Assembly: GCF_002849595.1 (NCBI RefSeq)
Contig: NZ_NRQR01000001.1
Location: 1 to 64,000 of the forward strand
Reading direction: 5' to 3'
Length of the DNA stretch: 64,000 nt
From: Luteimonas rhizosphaerae
GTDB taxonomy: Bacteria; Pseudomonadota; Gammaproteobacteria; Xanthomonadales; Xanthomonadaceae
Position numbers and translations under genes: made by a program. This document shows positions 10,788 to 20,468 of this stretch, in pieces (position 1 is the first letter of the stretch; every line of letters begins with the position of its first letter). The notes under the pieces are model-generated. The model was not told the origin of the DNA. It did not search any database and was given only the letters and a program-made list of their open reading frames with translations.

Positions 10788-11294
10788 ATGAGCCGCTGGC
10801 GCCCGCCCGCGGAAGCGAGCACCGCGCTGATCACCGCGGACGGCCACGCCCGGCTGAAGGCGGAGATGGACGATCTGTGGCGCGTGCGCCGGCCCGAGGT
10901 CGTGCGCGCCCTGTCGGCGGCCGCGGCCGAAGGTGACCGTTCCGAGAACGCCGAATACATCTACCGCAAGAAGCAGCTCGGCGAGATCGACCGGCGCGTG
11001 CGTTACCTCAGCAAACGACTGGAAGCGCTGAAGGTCGTCGACACGGTGCCCAGCGATCCCGCTGCGGTGTTCTTCGGCGCGACAGTCGAGCTGGAGAACA
11101 CGGCCAGCGGCGAAACGGTGCGCTACCGCATCGTCGGGCCCGACGAAACCGACGCGAAGCGCGGCTGGATCAGCATCGATTCGCCGCTGGCGCGCGCGAT
11201 GCTGAAGAAGCGCGTCGACGACGAATTCGCCGCGGCGCTGCCGGCCGGGCCGGTGCGCTTCGCGATCGTCGGGGTCGACTATGGTCCGGGCTGA
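10788..11294 (+). CDS. greB: Transcription elongation factor GreB
   Basis: Rescues backtracked RNA polymerase by stimulating transcript cleavage through the secondary channel. It is 168 residues, with the N-terminal coiled coil carrying the acidic tip ([19 protein letters not shown]) and the C-terminal FKBP-like domain ([24 protein letters not shown]). The YIYRKKQL sequence after the tip is the mark that separates GreB from GreA. The ATG at 10788 is preceded by a weak GGGCC. It lies downstream of the HerA-like ATPase gene on the same strand. Confidence 0.94.
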   Translation: MSRWRPPAEASTALITADGHARLKAEMDDLWRVRRPEVVRALSAAAAEGDRSENAEYIYRKKQLGEIDRRVRYLSKRLEALKVVDTVPSDPAAVFFGATVELENTASGETVRYRIVGPDETDAKRGWISIDSPLARAMLKKRVDDEFAAALPAGPVRFAIVGVDYGPG

Positions 11295-11331
11295 GTCCCG
11301 CGCGGGCCGCGGAACCCGTCGGAGGCACGCG

Positions 11332-11910
11332 ATGCCGTCGTTGCGGATCCCGCGACGATGCGGCCTGCTGGCGATCGTCCTCGCGGTTTCGCTGGCGTCG
11401 TGCACGCAGGACGCCGGCGATGCCGCGCGCGTGGCGCCGGCCACGTCGCAGGACGCGCGCGCGCAGGCCGACGCCGCCGGCACACGGACCGCAGCGCAGG
11501 CGCATGCCGATCTGGCACGCCGGCTGCGGCCGTTCCTCATCGAGCGCGGTGGCGCGACGCCGGGCCGGCTGGCCGCGGACGACGAACGCCTGCGGCTCGG
11601 CGCCTTCTGGAAAGCGCGCCGCGACACGCATCATTTCAATGCCGGATTCCACGCCCGCGCCGAGGCGATCCTCGCCCGGGACGACGGCAGCGCGCCCGCC
11701 GCGGATGCGGCGCTGCGCGCGCTGGTGGCGACGGTCGAACGCCGCCTGCCCGACTGGCAGGCGATGGTCGACTACAACGCGTCCGGCCGCCTGGCCGAGG
11801 ACGGCGGCGACGAAGGACGCCGGCTGCTGCCGGGCTGCATCGCCGCGATCGATGCGATCGAAGCCGCCGCCTGGGCCTACGTCACGACGGCGGAGACGGC
11901 GGCGCAATAA
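11332..11910 (+). CDS. Predicted lipoprotein of unknown function
   Basis: I do not recognise a precise family. From the ATG at 11332, which has GGAGG 6-7 nt upstream (11321-11325), the product is 192 residues. It starts with basic residues, then a hydrophobic segment ending in SLASC, a good lipobox placing the modified Cys at about residue 24. The mature part is Ala-rich and helical, with HADLARRLRPFL, FWKARRDTHHFNAGFHAR and LPDWQAMVDYNASG. It vaguely recalls YiiG/DUF3829-type lipoproteins, but that is a guess. The next gene is convergent, with the stops 15 bp apart. Confidence 0.7.
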   Translation: MPSLRIPRRCGLLAIVLAVSLASCTQDAGDAARVAPATSQDARAQADAAGTRTAAQAHADLARRLRPFLIERGGATPGRLAADDERLRLGAFWKARRDTHHFNAGFHARAEAILARDDGSAPAADAALRALVATVERRLPDWQAMVDYNASGRLAEDGGDEGRRLLPGCIAAIDAIEAAAWAYVTTAETAAQ

Positions 11911-11925
11911 GCGCCGGCGCGCGCG

Positions 11926-12327
11926 TCATTCGACGCGTCGCATCTCGAACATGCCCGCGTCGGATACCGCGGTGAAGAAGCCGGTCGTCGACACGAAATC
12001 CTTGTCCTCGAACCGCGTGCCCGGTGCCACGCGGCACAGCAGGAAGGCCGGCGACACCGCGCACTGCAGGCCGGCGTCGGCGGCGACGCCCGGGAACAAG
12101 CCGGCCGCCTCGGCCGCCGACACCGGCAGCAAGGCCAGGCCCTCGCCGCGGAACGTCGCCAGCCAGCCGCGCCCTTCGGCCGTCACCCGCAGTTCGCCGC
12201 CACCTGCCGGCATGCCCGCGGCGGCATCGCCCGCCGGCACGTAGACGCCGCTCAGGCCGTCTGCGGCCTGCGCCTGCGGCACGGCAAACGCCGCGGCCAG
12301 CAGCAGTGCACGCAGCGCGCGCGTCAT
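11926..12327 (-). CDS. Small secreted protein of unknown function
   Basis: A 133-residue product with a standard signal peptide ([21 protein letters not shown], cleaved after residue 21 or so). The mature part begins [12 protein letters not shown] and ends [11 protein letters not shown]. Two Cys residues (about 89 and 98) could form a disulfide in the periplasm. I do not recognise a family. The start codon overlaps the rimO stop by 4 bp, so it is probably translated with rimO. Confidence 0.75.
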   Translation of the reverse strand: MTRALRALLLAAAFAVPQAQAADGLSGVYVPAGDAAAGMPAGGGELRVTAEGRGWLATFRGEGLALLPVSAAEAAGLFPGVAADAGLQCAVSPAFLLCRVAPGTRFEDKDFVSTTGFFTAVSDAGMFEMRRVE

Positions 12328-13694
12328 GCCTCGTCCTCCGCGACTTCGCCATAGAGGTCGTGCTCGTCGCTGCCGAGAATGGCGACGTCGACGAAATCGC
12401 CCGGCTGCAGGCCGGCATCGCGCCCGTCCTGGATCTGCACCACGCCGTCGATCTCGGGCGCATCGGCCATCGACCGCGCGATCGCGAGTTCGCCGTCGAC
12501 CAGGTCGACGAGACAGGTCTGGATCGTGCCGACGCGGGCTTCGAGCTTGGCGGTCGAAATCGCCGCCTGCTTCTCCATGAAACGCGCCAGGCGTTCCTGC
12601 TTGACCGCTTCGGGCACCGGATCCGGCAGCGCATTGGCCGTCGCGCCATCGACCGGCGAATACGCGAACGCACCGACCCGGTCGAGCTGGGCGTCGTCGA
12701 GGAAATCCAGCAGTTCCTGGAATTCGGCCTCGGTCTCGCCGGGGAAGCCGACGATGAAGGTGCTGCGGATCGCGATGTCCGGGCAGACTTCGTGCCAGCG
12801 CGCGATGCGCTCGCGGGTCTTGTCGATCGCCCCGGGCCGCTTCATCAGCTTCAGCACGCGCGGACTGGCGTGCTGCAACGGAATGTCCAGATACGGCAGC
12901 AGCTTGGGCATGCCGTCGGCGTGGCGCTCGGCCATCAGCGGGATGATGTCGTCGACGTGCGGGTACGGATACACGTAGTGCAGCCGGGTCCAGACGTTGA
13001 GTTCCGACAGCCCTTCGCACAGCGCTTTCATGCGCGTCTGGTAGGCCTTGTCGCGCCAGGTGCGCTCGGCGTAGCGCACGTCGACGCCGTAGGCCGAGGT
13101 GTCCTGCGAGATCACCAGCAGCTCGCGCACGCCGCCGCGCACCAGCTTCTCGGCCTCGCGCAGCACGTCGTCGACCGGGCGGGAGACCAGATCGCCGCGC
13201 ATCGACGGGATGATGCAGAAGGCGCAGCGGTGGTTGCAGCCTTCGGAAATCTTCAGATACGCGTAGTGCTTGGGCGTCAGCTTGATGCCGACGTCGTCGT
13301 TGGCCGGGCGGCGCGGCACCAGGTCGAGGAAGGGGTCGTGCTTCGGCGGTAGTGCGGTGTGGACCGCGCGCATCACCGAGCCGTAGTCCTGCGGTCCGCT
13401 GATCGACAGCACGCCCGGGTGCGCGTCGCGGATCATCGCCTCGCGCTTGCCGAGGCAACCGGTGACGATGACGCGGCCATTCTCGGCGATCGCTTCGCCG
13501 ATCGCATCCAGCGACTCGGTGACCGCGGAATCGATGAACCCGCAGGTGTTGACGACGACGACGTCGGCATCGTCGTAGGTCTGGACGATGTCGTAGCCCT
13601 CGACCCGGAGCTGGGTGAGGATGCGTTCGGAATCGACCAGCGCCTTCGGGCAACCGAGGCTGACGAAACCGACCTTGGGATTGGCGGCGGACAT
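12324..13694 (-). CDS. rimO: Ribosomal protein S12 methylthiotransferase
   Basis: A radical-SAM enzyme that adds a methylthio group to the conserved Asp of ribosomal protein S12. It has 456 residues. Cys15, Cys51 and Cys80 in the N-terminal domain bind one 4Fe-4S cluster. CNHRCAFC (Cys153, 157, 160) binds the SAM cluster. A TRAM domain closes the C-terminus ([19 protein letters not shown]). The family start [20 protein letters not shown] fixes the ATG at 13694; the open frame runs further upstream without similarity. Confidence 0.96.
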   Translation of the reverse strand: MSAANPKVGFVSLGCPKALVDSERILTQLRVEGYDIVQTYDDADVVVVNTCGFIDSAVTESLDAIGEAIAENGRVIVTGCLGKREAMIRDAHPGVLSISGPQDYGSVMRAVHTALPPKHDPFLDLVPRRPANDDVGIKLTPKHYAYLKISEGCNHRCAFCIIPSMRGDLVSRPVDDVLREAEKLVRGGVRELLVISQDTSAYGVDVRYAERTWRDKAYQTRMKALCEGLSELNVWTRLHYVYPYPHVDDIIPLMAERHADGMPKLLPYLDIPLQHASPRVLKLMKRPGAIDKTRERIARWHEVCPDIAIRSTFIVGFPGETEAEFQELLDFLDDAQLDRVGAFAYSPVDGATANALPDPVPEAVKQERLARFMEKQAAISTAKLEARVGTIQTCLVDLVDGELAIARSMADAPEIDGVVQIQDGRDAGLQPGDFVDVAILGSDEHDLYGEVAEDEA

Positions 13695-13855
13695 GCGGAT
13701 CCGTGGCTGTGGGGATTGGGGTGCGGCGCTGCTGCGCTGCGGCCGGGCGCGGGACGTCTGCTGCCGGGCGCGCAGTATACCGCCGCCCCGCACCGGGGCC
13801 GGGCCAGGGCGGCTTCCGGTAGACTCGGGCCACCCGTCAACCTCGAGGCATCGCC

Positions 13856-14530
13856 ATGGGTCGGGACATCGCCGTGAGCACGCCTGCCGGCCCCGTCGAG
13901 GCCTGGCGCGCCGATCCACCCCATGGTGCCGTCGCCCAGGGCGCGGTGCTCGTGATCCAGGAGATCTTCGGCGTCAATGCGCATATCCGCAGCGTCGCCG
14001 ACGGCTACGCGGCCGCCGGTTACGTCGCCCTCGCCCCGGCGCTGTTCGATCCGGTCGCACGGCACGTGGAGCTGGACTACGACACCGACGGGTTCGCGCG
14101 TGGCCGGGCCCTGGTCGAGGAACTCGGCACGGAGCAGGCGCTCGCGGTCCTCGAGGCCTGCCGCGCGCTGCTGCTCGACGAGGGCCATCGCCGCATCGCG
14201 GTGGTCGGTTTCTGCTGGGGCGGCACGCTCGCCTTCTTCGCCAACACCCGGCTCGGCCTGCCGGCGGTCAGCTACTACGGCGCGCGGACCGTGCCGCACC
14301 TGGGTGAAGCGCTGCGCGCGCCGATGCTGTTCCACTTCGGCGAGGACGATGCGGCCATTCCACAGGACGACATCGACCGGCACCGCCAGGGGCAGCCCGA
14401 CGCCGAACTCCACGTCCATGCGGGCGGTCACGCCTTCAACCGCGATGTCGATCCCGCGCACTACCACGCCGCGAGCGCCGCCGAGGCCCGCCGGCAGACC
14501 CTCAGATTCCTGAAGTCGGCCCTGCGCTGA
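13856..14530 (+). CDS. Dienelactone hydrolase family protein
   Basis: A 224-residue alpha/beta hydrolase. The Cys-type nucleophile is Cys120 in VVGFCWGG, with the acid at Asp164/165 (FGEDDAAIP) and the base His192 (HAGGHAFN), the full catalytic triad of carboxymethylenebutenolidase-like enzymes. No chlorocatechol-pathway genes are nearby, so a general esterase role is more likely than aromatic degradation. A TAGACT -10-like element lies about 35 bp upstream (near 13819). The HIT gene follows after 13 bp. Confidence 0.88.
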   Translation: MGRDIAVSTPAGPVEAWRADPPHGAVAQGAVLVIQEIFGVNAHIRSVADGYAAAGYVALAPALFDPVARHVELDYDTDGFARGRALVEELGTEQALAVLEACRALLLDEGHRRIAVVGFCWGGTLAFFANTRLGLPAVSYYGARTVPHLGEALRAPMLFHFGEDDAAIPQDDIDRHRQGQPDAELHVHAGGHAFNRDVDPAHYHAASAAEARRQTLRFLKSALR

Positions 14531-14543
14531 CCCGGAGGCCACG

Positions 14544-14972
14544 ATGTCCCGTCATGCCGCGCCCACCGCCTACGCGCTGGACCCCCAGCTCGCCGACGAC
14601 ACCCATCCCGTCGCCAGCCTCGGGCTCTGCGATCTGCGCCTGATGGACGACGGCAACTATCCGTGGCTGGTGCTGGTGCCGCGGATCGCCGAAGCGCGCG
14701 AACTCATCGACCTCGATGCCGACCAGCGCCGCCAGCTGACCGACGAGATCGACCTCGGCGCGCGCCTGGTCCGGGACGTGTTCCGCCCCTACAAACTCAA
14801 CATCGCCGCGCTCGGCAACCTGGTGCCGCAGCTGCACGTGCACGTCATCGGCCGCAACCAGGACGACCCGGCGTGGCCGGCGCCGGTCTGGGGCCGCGTC
14901 GCCGCCCGCCCCTATTCGCCCGAGGCGCTGGTGGACCGGATCACGCGACTGACGCGCGCGTTGCCGGGCTGA
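14544..14972 (+). CDS. HIT family protein (nucleotide hydrolase-like)
   Basis: A 142-residue protein with the motif LVPQLHVHVIGR. In classical HIT proteins this reads H-x-H-x-H; here the third His is replaced by Ile, as in a proteobacterial subgroup that typically carries HVHVIGRxxDDPAWP. The substrate is uncertain; diadenosine polyphosphates or AMP-lysine-type nucleotides are known for the wider superfamily. GGAGG lies just before the ATG at 14544. It probably forms a two-gene unit with the dienelactone hydrolase. Confidence 0.86.
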   Translation: MSRHAAPTAYALDPQLADDTHPVASLGLCDLRLMDDGNYPWLVLVPRIAEARELIDLDADQRRQLTDEIDLGARLVRDVFRPYKLNIAALGNLVPQLHVHVIGRNQDDPAWPAPVWGRVAARPYSPEALVDRITRLTRALPG

Positions 14973-15013
14973 GACGCGCGACGCGCACGGCGCGTCCGTC
15001 GCGAGACCGCCGC

Positions 15014-15589
15014 TCAGGTGCGCGGCAGCGTGACCCCGGTCTGGCCCTGGTACTTGCCGCCGCGGTCCTTGTACGAGGTCTCGCAGATGTCGTCGGGATC
15101 GGCCTGGAAGAACAGCATCTGCGCGACGCCCTCGTTGGCGTAGATGCGCGCCGGCAGCGGCGTCGTATTGCTGACCTCCAGGGTCACGTGGCCTTCCCAT
15201 TCCGGTTCGAGCGGCGTGACGTTGACGATGATGCCGCAGCGCGCATACGTGCTCTTGCCGAGGCAGACCACCAGCGTGTCGCGCGGGATGCGGAAATACT
15301 CGACGGTGCGCGCGAGCGCGAACGAATTCGGCGGGATGATGCATTCGTCGGCGTCGATGTCGACGAAGCTGCCGGGATCGAAATGCTTCGGATCGACGAT
15401 CGTCGAGTTGATGTTGGTGAAGATCTTGAACTCGCGCGAGCAGCGCACGTCGTAGCCGTAGCTCGAGGTGCCGTAGCTGACGATGCGCTGGCCATTGGCC
15501 TGCTTCACCTGGCCGGGCTCGAAGGGCTCGATCATGCCGCCGGGCTGCTCGGACATGCGGCGGATCCAGCGGTCGGACTTGATGCTCAT
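15014..15589 (-). CDS. dcd: dCTP deaminase
   Basis: Deaminates dCTP to dUTP, the main route to dTMP in proteobacteria. It has 191 residues, against 193 in E. coli. Conserved stretches are [40 protein letters not shown] and [17 protein letters not shown], the last including the active-site Arg and Glu region. The ATG at 15589 matches the family start. It lies downstream of mrp on the same strand after a 211-bp spacer. Confidence 0.95.
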   Translation of the reverse strand: MSIKSDRWIRRMSEQPGGMIEPFEPGQVKQANGQRIVSYGTSSYGYDVRCSREFKIFTNINSTIVDPKHFDPGSFVDIDADECIIPPNSFALARTVEYFRIPRDTLVVCLGKSTYARCGIIVNVTPLEPEWEGHVTLEVSNTTPLPARIYANEGVAQMLFFQADPDDICETSYKDRGGKYQGQTGVTLPRT

Positions 15590-15800
15590 CGTCGATTCCA
15601 TGCGGCGTGGGGCCAGGGCGGGCATTGTCGCCGCGCGGGCCGCTTCCCGTCACCTGCCGCGGCGGATGCGACCGCATCGCCCCTGGATCGTGCCGACGCG
15701 AACCGCTGCCGGCCCGAACCGCTGCGGCGGCGAACGCCGGCCCCGGCGGTCGGCGCATGCAGCGTCGGAACGGCGCGTCGCGCGATCGCCCTGGCGTCGC

Positions 15801-16652
15801 TCAGACCAGCGACGCGGCGATCGACATCGGCGCGCGCGGGCGCTTCACGAGCTCGGCGACCAGGTGCCGCGCGGTCTGCAGATAGGCCTGCGCGGCCGGC
15901 GAGTCCGGCGCCGACGCGACGATCGGCACCCCCGCATCGCCCTGCTCGCGGATGCCGATCTCCAGCGGCAACGACCCCAGCAACGGCACGCCGTACTGCG
16001 CGGCCATGCGCTCGCCGCCGCCGCTGCCGAACAGATGCTCGACATGCCCGCAGTTCGAGCAGACGTGCTGGGCCATGTTCTCGACGATGCCGAGCACCGC
16101 GACCTCGACCTTCTCGAACATCCGCAGCGCCTTGCGTGCATCCAGCGTCGCGATGTCCTGCGGCGTGGTGACGATGACCGCGCCGGCCACCGGAATCTTC
16201 TGCGCCAGCGTCAGCTGGATATCACCGGTGCCCGGCGGCAGGTCGACGATCAGATAGTCGAGTCCCTCGTCGCCGCCCCACAGTGTCTCGTTGAGCAATT
16301 GCGTCAATGCCGACGTCGCCATCGGGCCGCGCCAGATCATCGGCGTGTCGGACTCGACCAGAAAGCCGATCGACATCGCTTCGATGCCATGCGCGCGCAT
16401 CGGCGTGATCGACTTACCGTCGGGGCTGTCGGGCTTGCCGGACAGTCCGAGCATCGTCGGAATGCTGGGCCCGTAGACATCCGCATCCAGCACCCCGACC
16501 CGCGCCCCATCGGCCGCGAGCGCGAGCGCCAGATTCACCGCCGTCGTCGACTTCCCCACCCCCCCCTTGCCCGCGCCGATGGCGATCAGGTTGCGTATGC
16601 GGGGATGGGGCGAGAGCGCGCCCTGGACAGCATAGCGGTGCATCGTTGACAT
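15801..16652 (-). CDS. apbC: Iron-sulfur cluster carrier protein Mrp/ApbC
   Basis: A P-loop NTPase that carries and delivers 4Fe-4S clusters. It is 283 residues with the deviant Walker A GKGGVGKST (residues 28-36), VDLPPGTGDIQLT, and the cluster-binding CSNCG. It lacks the N-terminal DUF59 domain found in longer Mrp proteins. In many gammaproteobacteria mrp sits divergently right beside metG; here a TonB receptor and a DUF2147 gene separate the two. Confidence 0.95.
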   Translation of the reverse strand: MSTMHRYAVQGALSPHPRIRNLIAIGAGKGGVGKSTTAVNLALALAADGARVGVLDADVYGPSIPTMLGLSGKPDSPDGKSITPMRAHGIEAMSIGFLVESDTPMIWRGPMATSALTQLLNETLWGGDEGLDYLIVDLPPGTGDIQLTLAQKIPVAGAVIVTTPQDIATLDARKALRMFEKVEVAVLGIVENMAQHVCSNCGHVEHLFGSGGGERMAAQYGVPLLGSLPLEIGIREQGDAGVPIVASAPDSPAAQAYLQTARHLVAELVKRPRAPMSIAASLV

Positions 16653-16843
16653 CGGTTCGTCCGCAAAAAGATCGCCATTGTTGCATCACGAGAACATGCG
16701 GTCTCGACCAGGTGTGTCGATTGGGTGGCAGGAGCGTTAACGCCATGTTACGTTCGAGATCGACCCGTGCATTCGGAGTCCATTCAGCTATGGCGATAAA
16801 TTTCAGGCTTAGTTCACGAATTGATCAACAGGGGATTTTTTAG

Positions 16844-19696
16844 ATGATGGCAGCTACCAAGGCTTCTCCCACCCGCAATCTACTGAGCGCAGCACTGTTC
16901 GCAGCGTTGGTCGTCCCGGCTAGCGGCGCCTTGGCGCAGGACGCGCCCGAAGAAACGACTCCCTCGAATTCCGCGACCACGCTCGATCGCGTCACTGTCA
17001 CTGGATCGCTGATCCCACAGTCGCAGATCGAAACGTTCACTCCCGTCACGGTTATCACAGCGGACGACATCCAATCCCGCGGGTTCAACACCGTCGCCGA
17101 CGTGCTGCAGCAGAGCTCCTTTTCCACAGGCGCGGTACAAGGTGGCCAGACCTCCGCGTCGTTCACTCAGGGTGCGGAAACGATCAGCTTGTTCGGTCTC
17201 AACCCCGGGTACGTGAAATACCTGATCGATGGCCGCCCGATGGCCAACTATCCCGCGCTCTACAACGGCAGCGATGCATTCAACAACATCAGCGGTATCC
17301 CGGTCGACTTGGTTGAACGGATCGAAATTCTTCCCGGCGGACAGTCGTCGCTCTACGGGTCGGATGCGATCGCCGGCGTGATCAACGTCATCCTGAAGAA
17401 GGAGATGGACGGCTCGGTCCTCAACATCCGTGGCGGCACCTACAGCGACGGCGGTGGCAACAGCTTCCGCGGCAGTTTCGCGACGGGCTTCAGTGCCGCT
17501 GACGGGCGCTTCAACGCATTGTTGGGCATCCAGCACGAAGAGCGCGATCCGATCTGGGGCTACGATCGGGAGATCACGAGCGGCTTTTTCGACCAGGGTA
17601 CGAGCACGCCCATTCCGAGCCGCGACTACCTCGTGTTTGGCTTCGTTGACATGGCGCAGGCGCTCCAAGAAACCGGATTCCCCGCCAGCTACTTCGAGTA
17701 TCAGTTTGCCGATCCAAACAATTGCGACAATGTGCGTAGCCAGTTCGGCGGAACCGTCGACTATTTCTACCGCAGCAGCGGCACCGTTGGTGGCTACTGC
17801 GGCTCGTTCGCGACGCCGGGCTATCGGACGATCCGTAGTGGCAAGGAAGCCACGCAGGTCTACGGCAACGCGACATTCGACGTCAGCGACAACCTCCAGC
17901 TTTACGGCAACGTTCTGTACAGCGAAGAGTCGATCGACACGCACGTCGGGTCCAACTACACCTGGTGGGGCACCGGCACGAAATGGGGCTACTACTACGA
18001 CCCCAATTTCGATGCACTTCTGAACCTACAGCGTGCGTTCGCGCCCGAAGAGATGGGAGCGGGCGGGTTCGACAACTCGATGGCAACCGATAAAAGCGAA
18101 GCGCTTCGCTTCACTGTCGGCGTCAACGGCACGCTTGGCGCATCTGCCTGGGACTACGATGTTGGTTATACCCGGACGGATTACAAGCTCGACGAAGTGG
18201 GCTTCGTGCGTTGGGCGGATCCCATCAACGATTACTTCGAGCAGAATGTGTTGGGCCCACAGCAGGGACTGGACCCCTACTACGGTGCTTATCCCGTCTT
18301 CACGCCTGATTACGCCAAGTTCTATTCGGTAATGAGCCCGGAGGACTTCGCTAGCTTCACCGGCTACGCGACAAGTCGCTCCAGGACCCAATCACAGATG
18401 CTGCGGGCGCAGATCACGAATGCCGATCTGTTCTCGCTTCCGGGTGGTTCCGCTGGCCTCGCCATCGTCGCGGAAGCGGGGGACGAAGAGTGGGAGTATG
18501 TCCCGCATCCTGGTTACCTCGACGGTTCCGTGTGGGGCACCACCGCGGTCGCGGGTGGCGGTGATCGGGACAGCTATTCGCTGACGAGCGAATTGCGCCT
18601 GCCCGTGGCCGAGCCACTGACGGTCACACTCGCCGGTCGTTACGATGCGTTCAAAGCGAGTGGGCGGACCATCGACAAGCCGACCTACAGCCTCGGCCTC
18701 GAGTACCGGCCGCTTGATTCACTCTTGGTCCGCGGCAAGTACGGCACGGCATTTCGATCACCAACTCTGCCCGACCTCTATCAGGGACTCAGCGGGTACT
18801 ACACGTTCGTGACCGACTATGTGCGCTGCGCCGAGCTGGGTTTCGAGCCGGGTAACACCGCAAACTGCCCAGCGCAGTTTGCAAACCGGCAGGTGTTCGG
18901 CCAGCAGGCAGGCAGCGTGGACCTGCAGCCCATCAATGCTGATGTATGGAGTGCGGGCGTCGTCTGGTCGCCAATTGCGCGGATGTCTCTCAGCATCGAC
19001 TACCACAACTGGGATATCAGCGACGAGGTGAACCAGCAGAATTCCGATGCGCTGATGAGGCAGGAGTATCGCTGCCGTGAAGGTCTTGACGATATCAACT
19101 CCGCTCTCTGCGTCGCGACTCTTGACCAAGTCACTCGCAACGAGACCAACCAGGTCGTCGAAATCTTCACTCCGAAGGTCAATGTGTCTCGCCAGACGCT
19201 CGAAGCCGTAACGGCCGGTCTCAACTATGCATTTGAGGCCGGGGCATTCGGCGATCTGCTGAAGCTTAGCCACAAGTACCAACAGTACGCCGAAGACCCG
19301 GAAGTCGACTACCTCAACGATCCTTACTGGAGCACAGATCCGAAGCACAAGGCCGACGCCTCGATCAGCTGGAACAAAAATAAGTGGTCATCGACTTTGT
19401 ATGCGAACTACATCAGCGAAACGCCGAACTACCGGGCGAGTCTTGATGGCAACTACGACAATCCGCTCGCTGCTCGCCTGGGATCTTTCACCACTTACAA
19501 TCTCTCGCTGAGCTATCAGCCACTGCCGGCACTCCAGTTCTCAGTCCTGGCCAATAACGTGTTCGACAAGATGCCTCCGCTAGACGTCAGCTATCCCGGC
19601 ACCACCGGGTCTCCATACAACTCGTATAACTTCAATCCTTACGGCCGCGCGTTCTATCTTGAAGCGCGTTACAAGTTCGGCGGAAGTCGCAACTAA
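16844..19696 (+). CDS. TonB-dependent outer-membrane receptor
   Basis: A 950-residue outer-membrane transporter. A signal peptide (about residues 1-32, cleavage after GALA or ALAQ) precedes a TonB-box-like TLDRVTVTG. The plug domain follows (TPVTVITADDIQSRGF, YLIDGRPM, VERIEILPGGQSSLYGSDAIAGVINVIL), then a 22-strand-type barrel ending in an aromatic-rich strand (RAFYLEARYKF) plus GGSRN. It belongs to the Xanthomonas-type receptors for complex substrates; the ligand cannot be read from the sequence. Base composition is lower than its neighbours (single 60-base lines at 17221 and 19321 hand-count to about 62 and 53 percent GC, against about 75 elsewhere), suggesting transfer. A perfect palindrome GCGTTAACGC lies at 16734-16743 upstream. 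It is followed by a strong terminator. Confidence 0.93.
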   Translation: MMAATKASPTRNLLSAALFAALVVPASGALAQDAPEETTPSNSATTLDRVTVTGSLIPQSQIETFTPVTVITADDIQSRGFNTVADVLQQSSFSTGAVQGGQTSASFTQGAETISLFGLNPGYVKYLIDGRPMANYPALYNGSDAFNNISGIPVDLVERIEILPGGQSSLYGSDAIAGVINVILKKEMDGSVLNIRGGTYSDGGGNSFRGSFATGFSAADGRFNALLGIQHEERDPIWGYDREITSGFFDQGTSTPIPSRDYLVFGFVDMAQALQETGFPASYFEYQFADPNNCDNVRSQFGGTVDYFYRSSGTVGGYCGSFATPGYRTIRSGKEATQVYGNATFDVSDNLQLYGNVLYSEESIDTHVGSNYTWWGTGTKWGYYYDPNFDALLNLQRAFAPEEMGAGGFDNSMATDKSEALRFTVGVNGTLGASAWDYDVGYTRTDYKLDEVGFVRWADPINDYFEQNVLGPQQGLDPYYGAYPVFTPDYAKFYSVMSPEDFASFTGYATSRSRTQSQMLRAQITNADLFSLPGGSAGLAIVAEAGDEEWEYVPHPGYLDGSVWGTTAVAGGGDRDSYSLTSELRLPVAEPLTVTLAGRYDAFKASGRTIDKPTYSLGLEYRPLDSLLVRGKYGTAFRSPTLPDLYQGLSGYYTFVTDYVRCAELGFEPGNTANCPAQFANRQVFGQQAGSVDLQPINADVWSAGVVWSPIARMSLSIDYHNWDISDEVNQQNSDALMRQEYRCREGLDDINSALCVATLDQVTRNETNQVVEIFTPKVNVSRQTLEAVTAGLNYAFEAGAFGDLLKLSHKYQQYAEDPEVDYLNDPYWSTDPKHKADASISWNKNKWSSTLYANYISETPNYRASLDGNYDNPLAARLGSFTTYNLSLSYQPLPALQFSVLANNVFDKMPPLDVSYPGTTGSPYNSYNFNPYGRAFYLEARYKFGGSRN

Positions 19697-19721
19697 TAGG
19701 GGACGACCCTCCGTGCCCTGA

Positions 19722-19748
19722 AGCCCCGCGAAAGCGGGGCTTTTTTTT
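19722..19748 (+). terminator. Intrinsic terminator after the TonB receptor gene
   Basis: A perfect stem AGCCCCGC-GAAA-GCGGGGCT with a tetraloop is followed by eight T residues. It lies 26 bp after the stop codon and is a textbook rho-independent terminator. Confidence 0.95.
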
Positions 19749-19888
19749 GAGCGTTGCCGTCTTTTCCGTAACGCAACATGATGAACAAAGCGCGTGCACT
19801 TGCCTACGAAGACCACGAATCGGGTATATATCGCCCAGCTGCGCGGGCAAGCGTGCCACGTGACGCAGTCATTCCGAGGAGGGAATCC

Positions 19889-20326
19889 ATGAAGAAGCAA
19901 TCACACCTGCTGGCCCTGGTGGCACTGCCGCTGGTCCTGGCATCGATGGCCGCGGCCGCGCAATCGCCCGTCGGGCGCTGGAAGACCATCGACGACGAGA
20001 CCGGCCGTGTGAAGTCGATCGTCGAGATCAGCCAGGCCGCCAACGGGAATCTCAGCGGCCGCGTCGTGCAGGTGCTGCAGTCCGATCGCGGGCCGAATCC
20101 GGTCTGCGACAAGTGCAGCGGCGACCGGCGCAACCAGCCGATCACCGGCATGACGATCCTGTGGGATCTCAAGCCCGACGGCAGCGAGTGGGCGGGCGGC
20201 ACGATCCTCGATCCGGCGAACGGCAAGACCTACAAGTCGAAGGCCAAGATGCTCGATGCCAACCGCATCGGCGTGTCGGGTTGCATCGCCTTCATCTGCC
20301 GCGAACAGGTCTGGCAGCGCGAGTAA
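19889..20326 (+). CDS. DUF2147 family exported protein
   Basis: A 145-residue protein with a clear signal peptide (MKKQSHLLALVALPLVLASMAAAA, cleavage before QSPVGRW). The mature domain has the DUF2147 pattern: VGRWKTIDDETGRVKSIVEI, the conserved CDKCSGDRRNQPITGM with two Cys, LDPANGKTYKSKAKML and a GVSGCIAFICREQVW end. Related proteins have a small beta-barrel lipocalin-like fold and no settled function. A strong GAGGAGGGAA site lies just before the ATG at 19889. It has normal high GC, unlike the receptor gene before it. Confidence 0.88.
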   Translation: MKKQSHLLALVALPLVLASMAAAAQSPVGRWKTIDDETGRVKSIVEISQAANGNLSGRVVQVLQSDRGPNPVCDKCSGDRRNQPITGMTILWDLKPDGSEWAGGTILDPANGKTYKSKAKMLDANRIGVSGCIAFICREQVWQRE

Positions 20327-20350
20327 GCGGTCCGCCCTCAGCGACCTGCA

Positions 20351-20372
20351 CGGCCGGGCATTTGCCGGGCCG
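20351..20372 (+). terminator. Hairpin after the DUF2147 gene
   Basis: A 10-bp stem with one G-G mismatch (CGGCCGGGCA-TT-TGCCGGGCCG) lies 24 bp after the stop and is followed by TCTCGTTT. A weak intrinsic terminator is plausible. Confidence 0.5.
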
Positions 20373-20435
20373 TCTCGTTTGGGGACCGAGGCCCGAAGCG
20401 CCGCGCCACCCGCCGGCACGACAGGGAGCGCGTGC

Positions 20436-20441
20436 GATAAT
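20436..20441 (+). promoter_or_regulatory. Candidate extended -10 promoter of metG
   Basis: GATAAT preceded by TGC gives an extended -10 element, 27 bp before the metG ATG. No good -35 is visible, as is usual for extended -10 promoters. Confidence 0.45.
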
Positions 20442-20468
20442 CACCGGTCTTTCCCACGTTTCCCCGCC

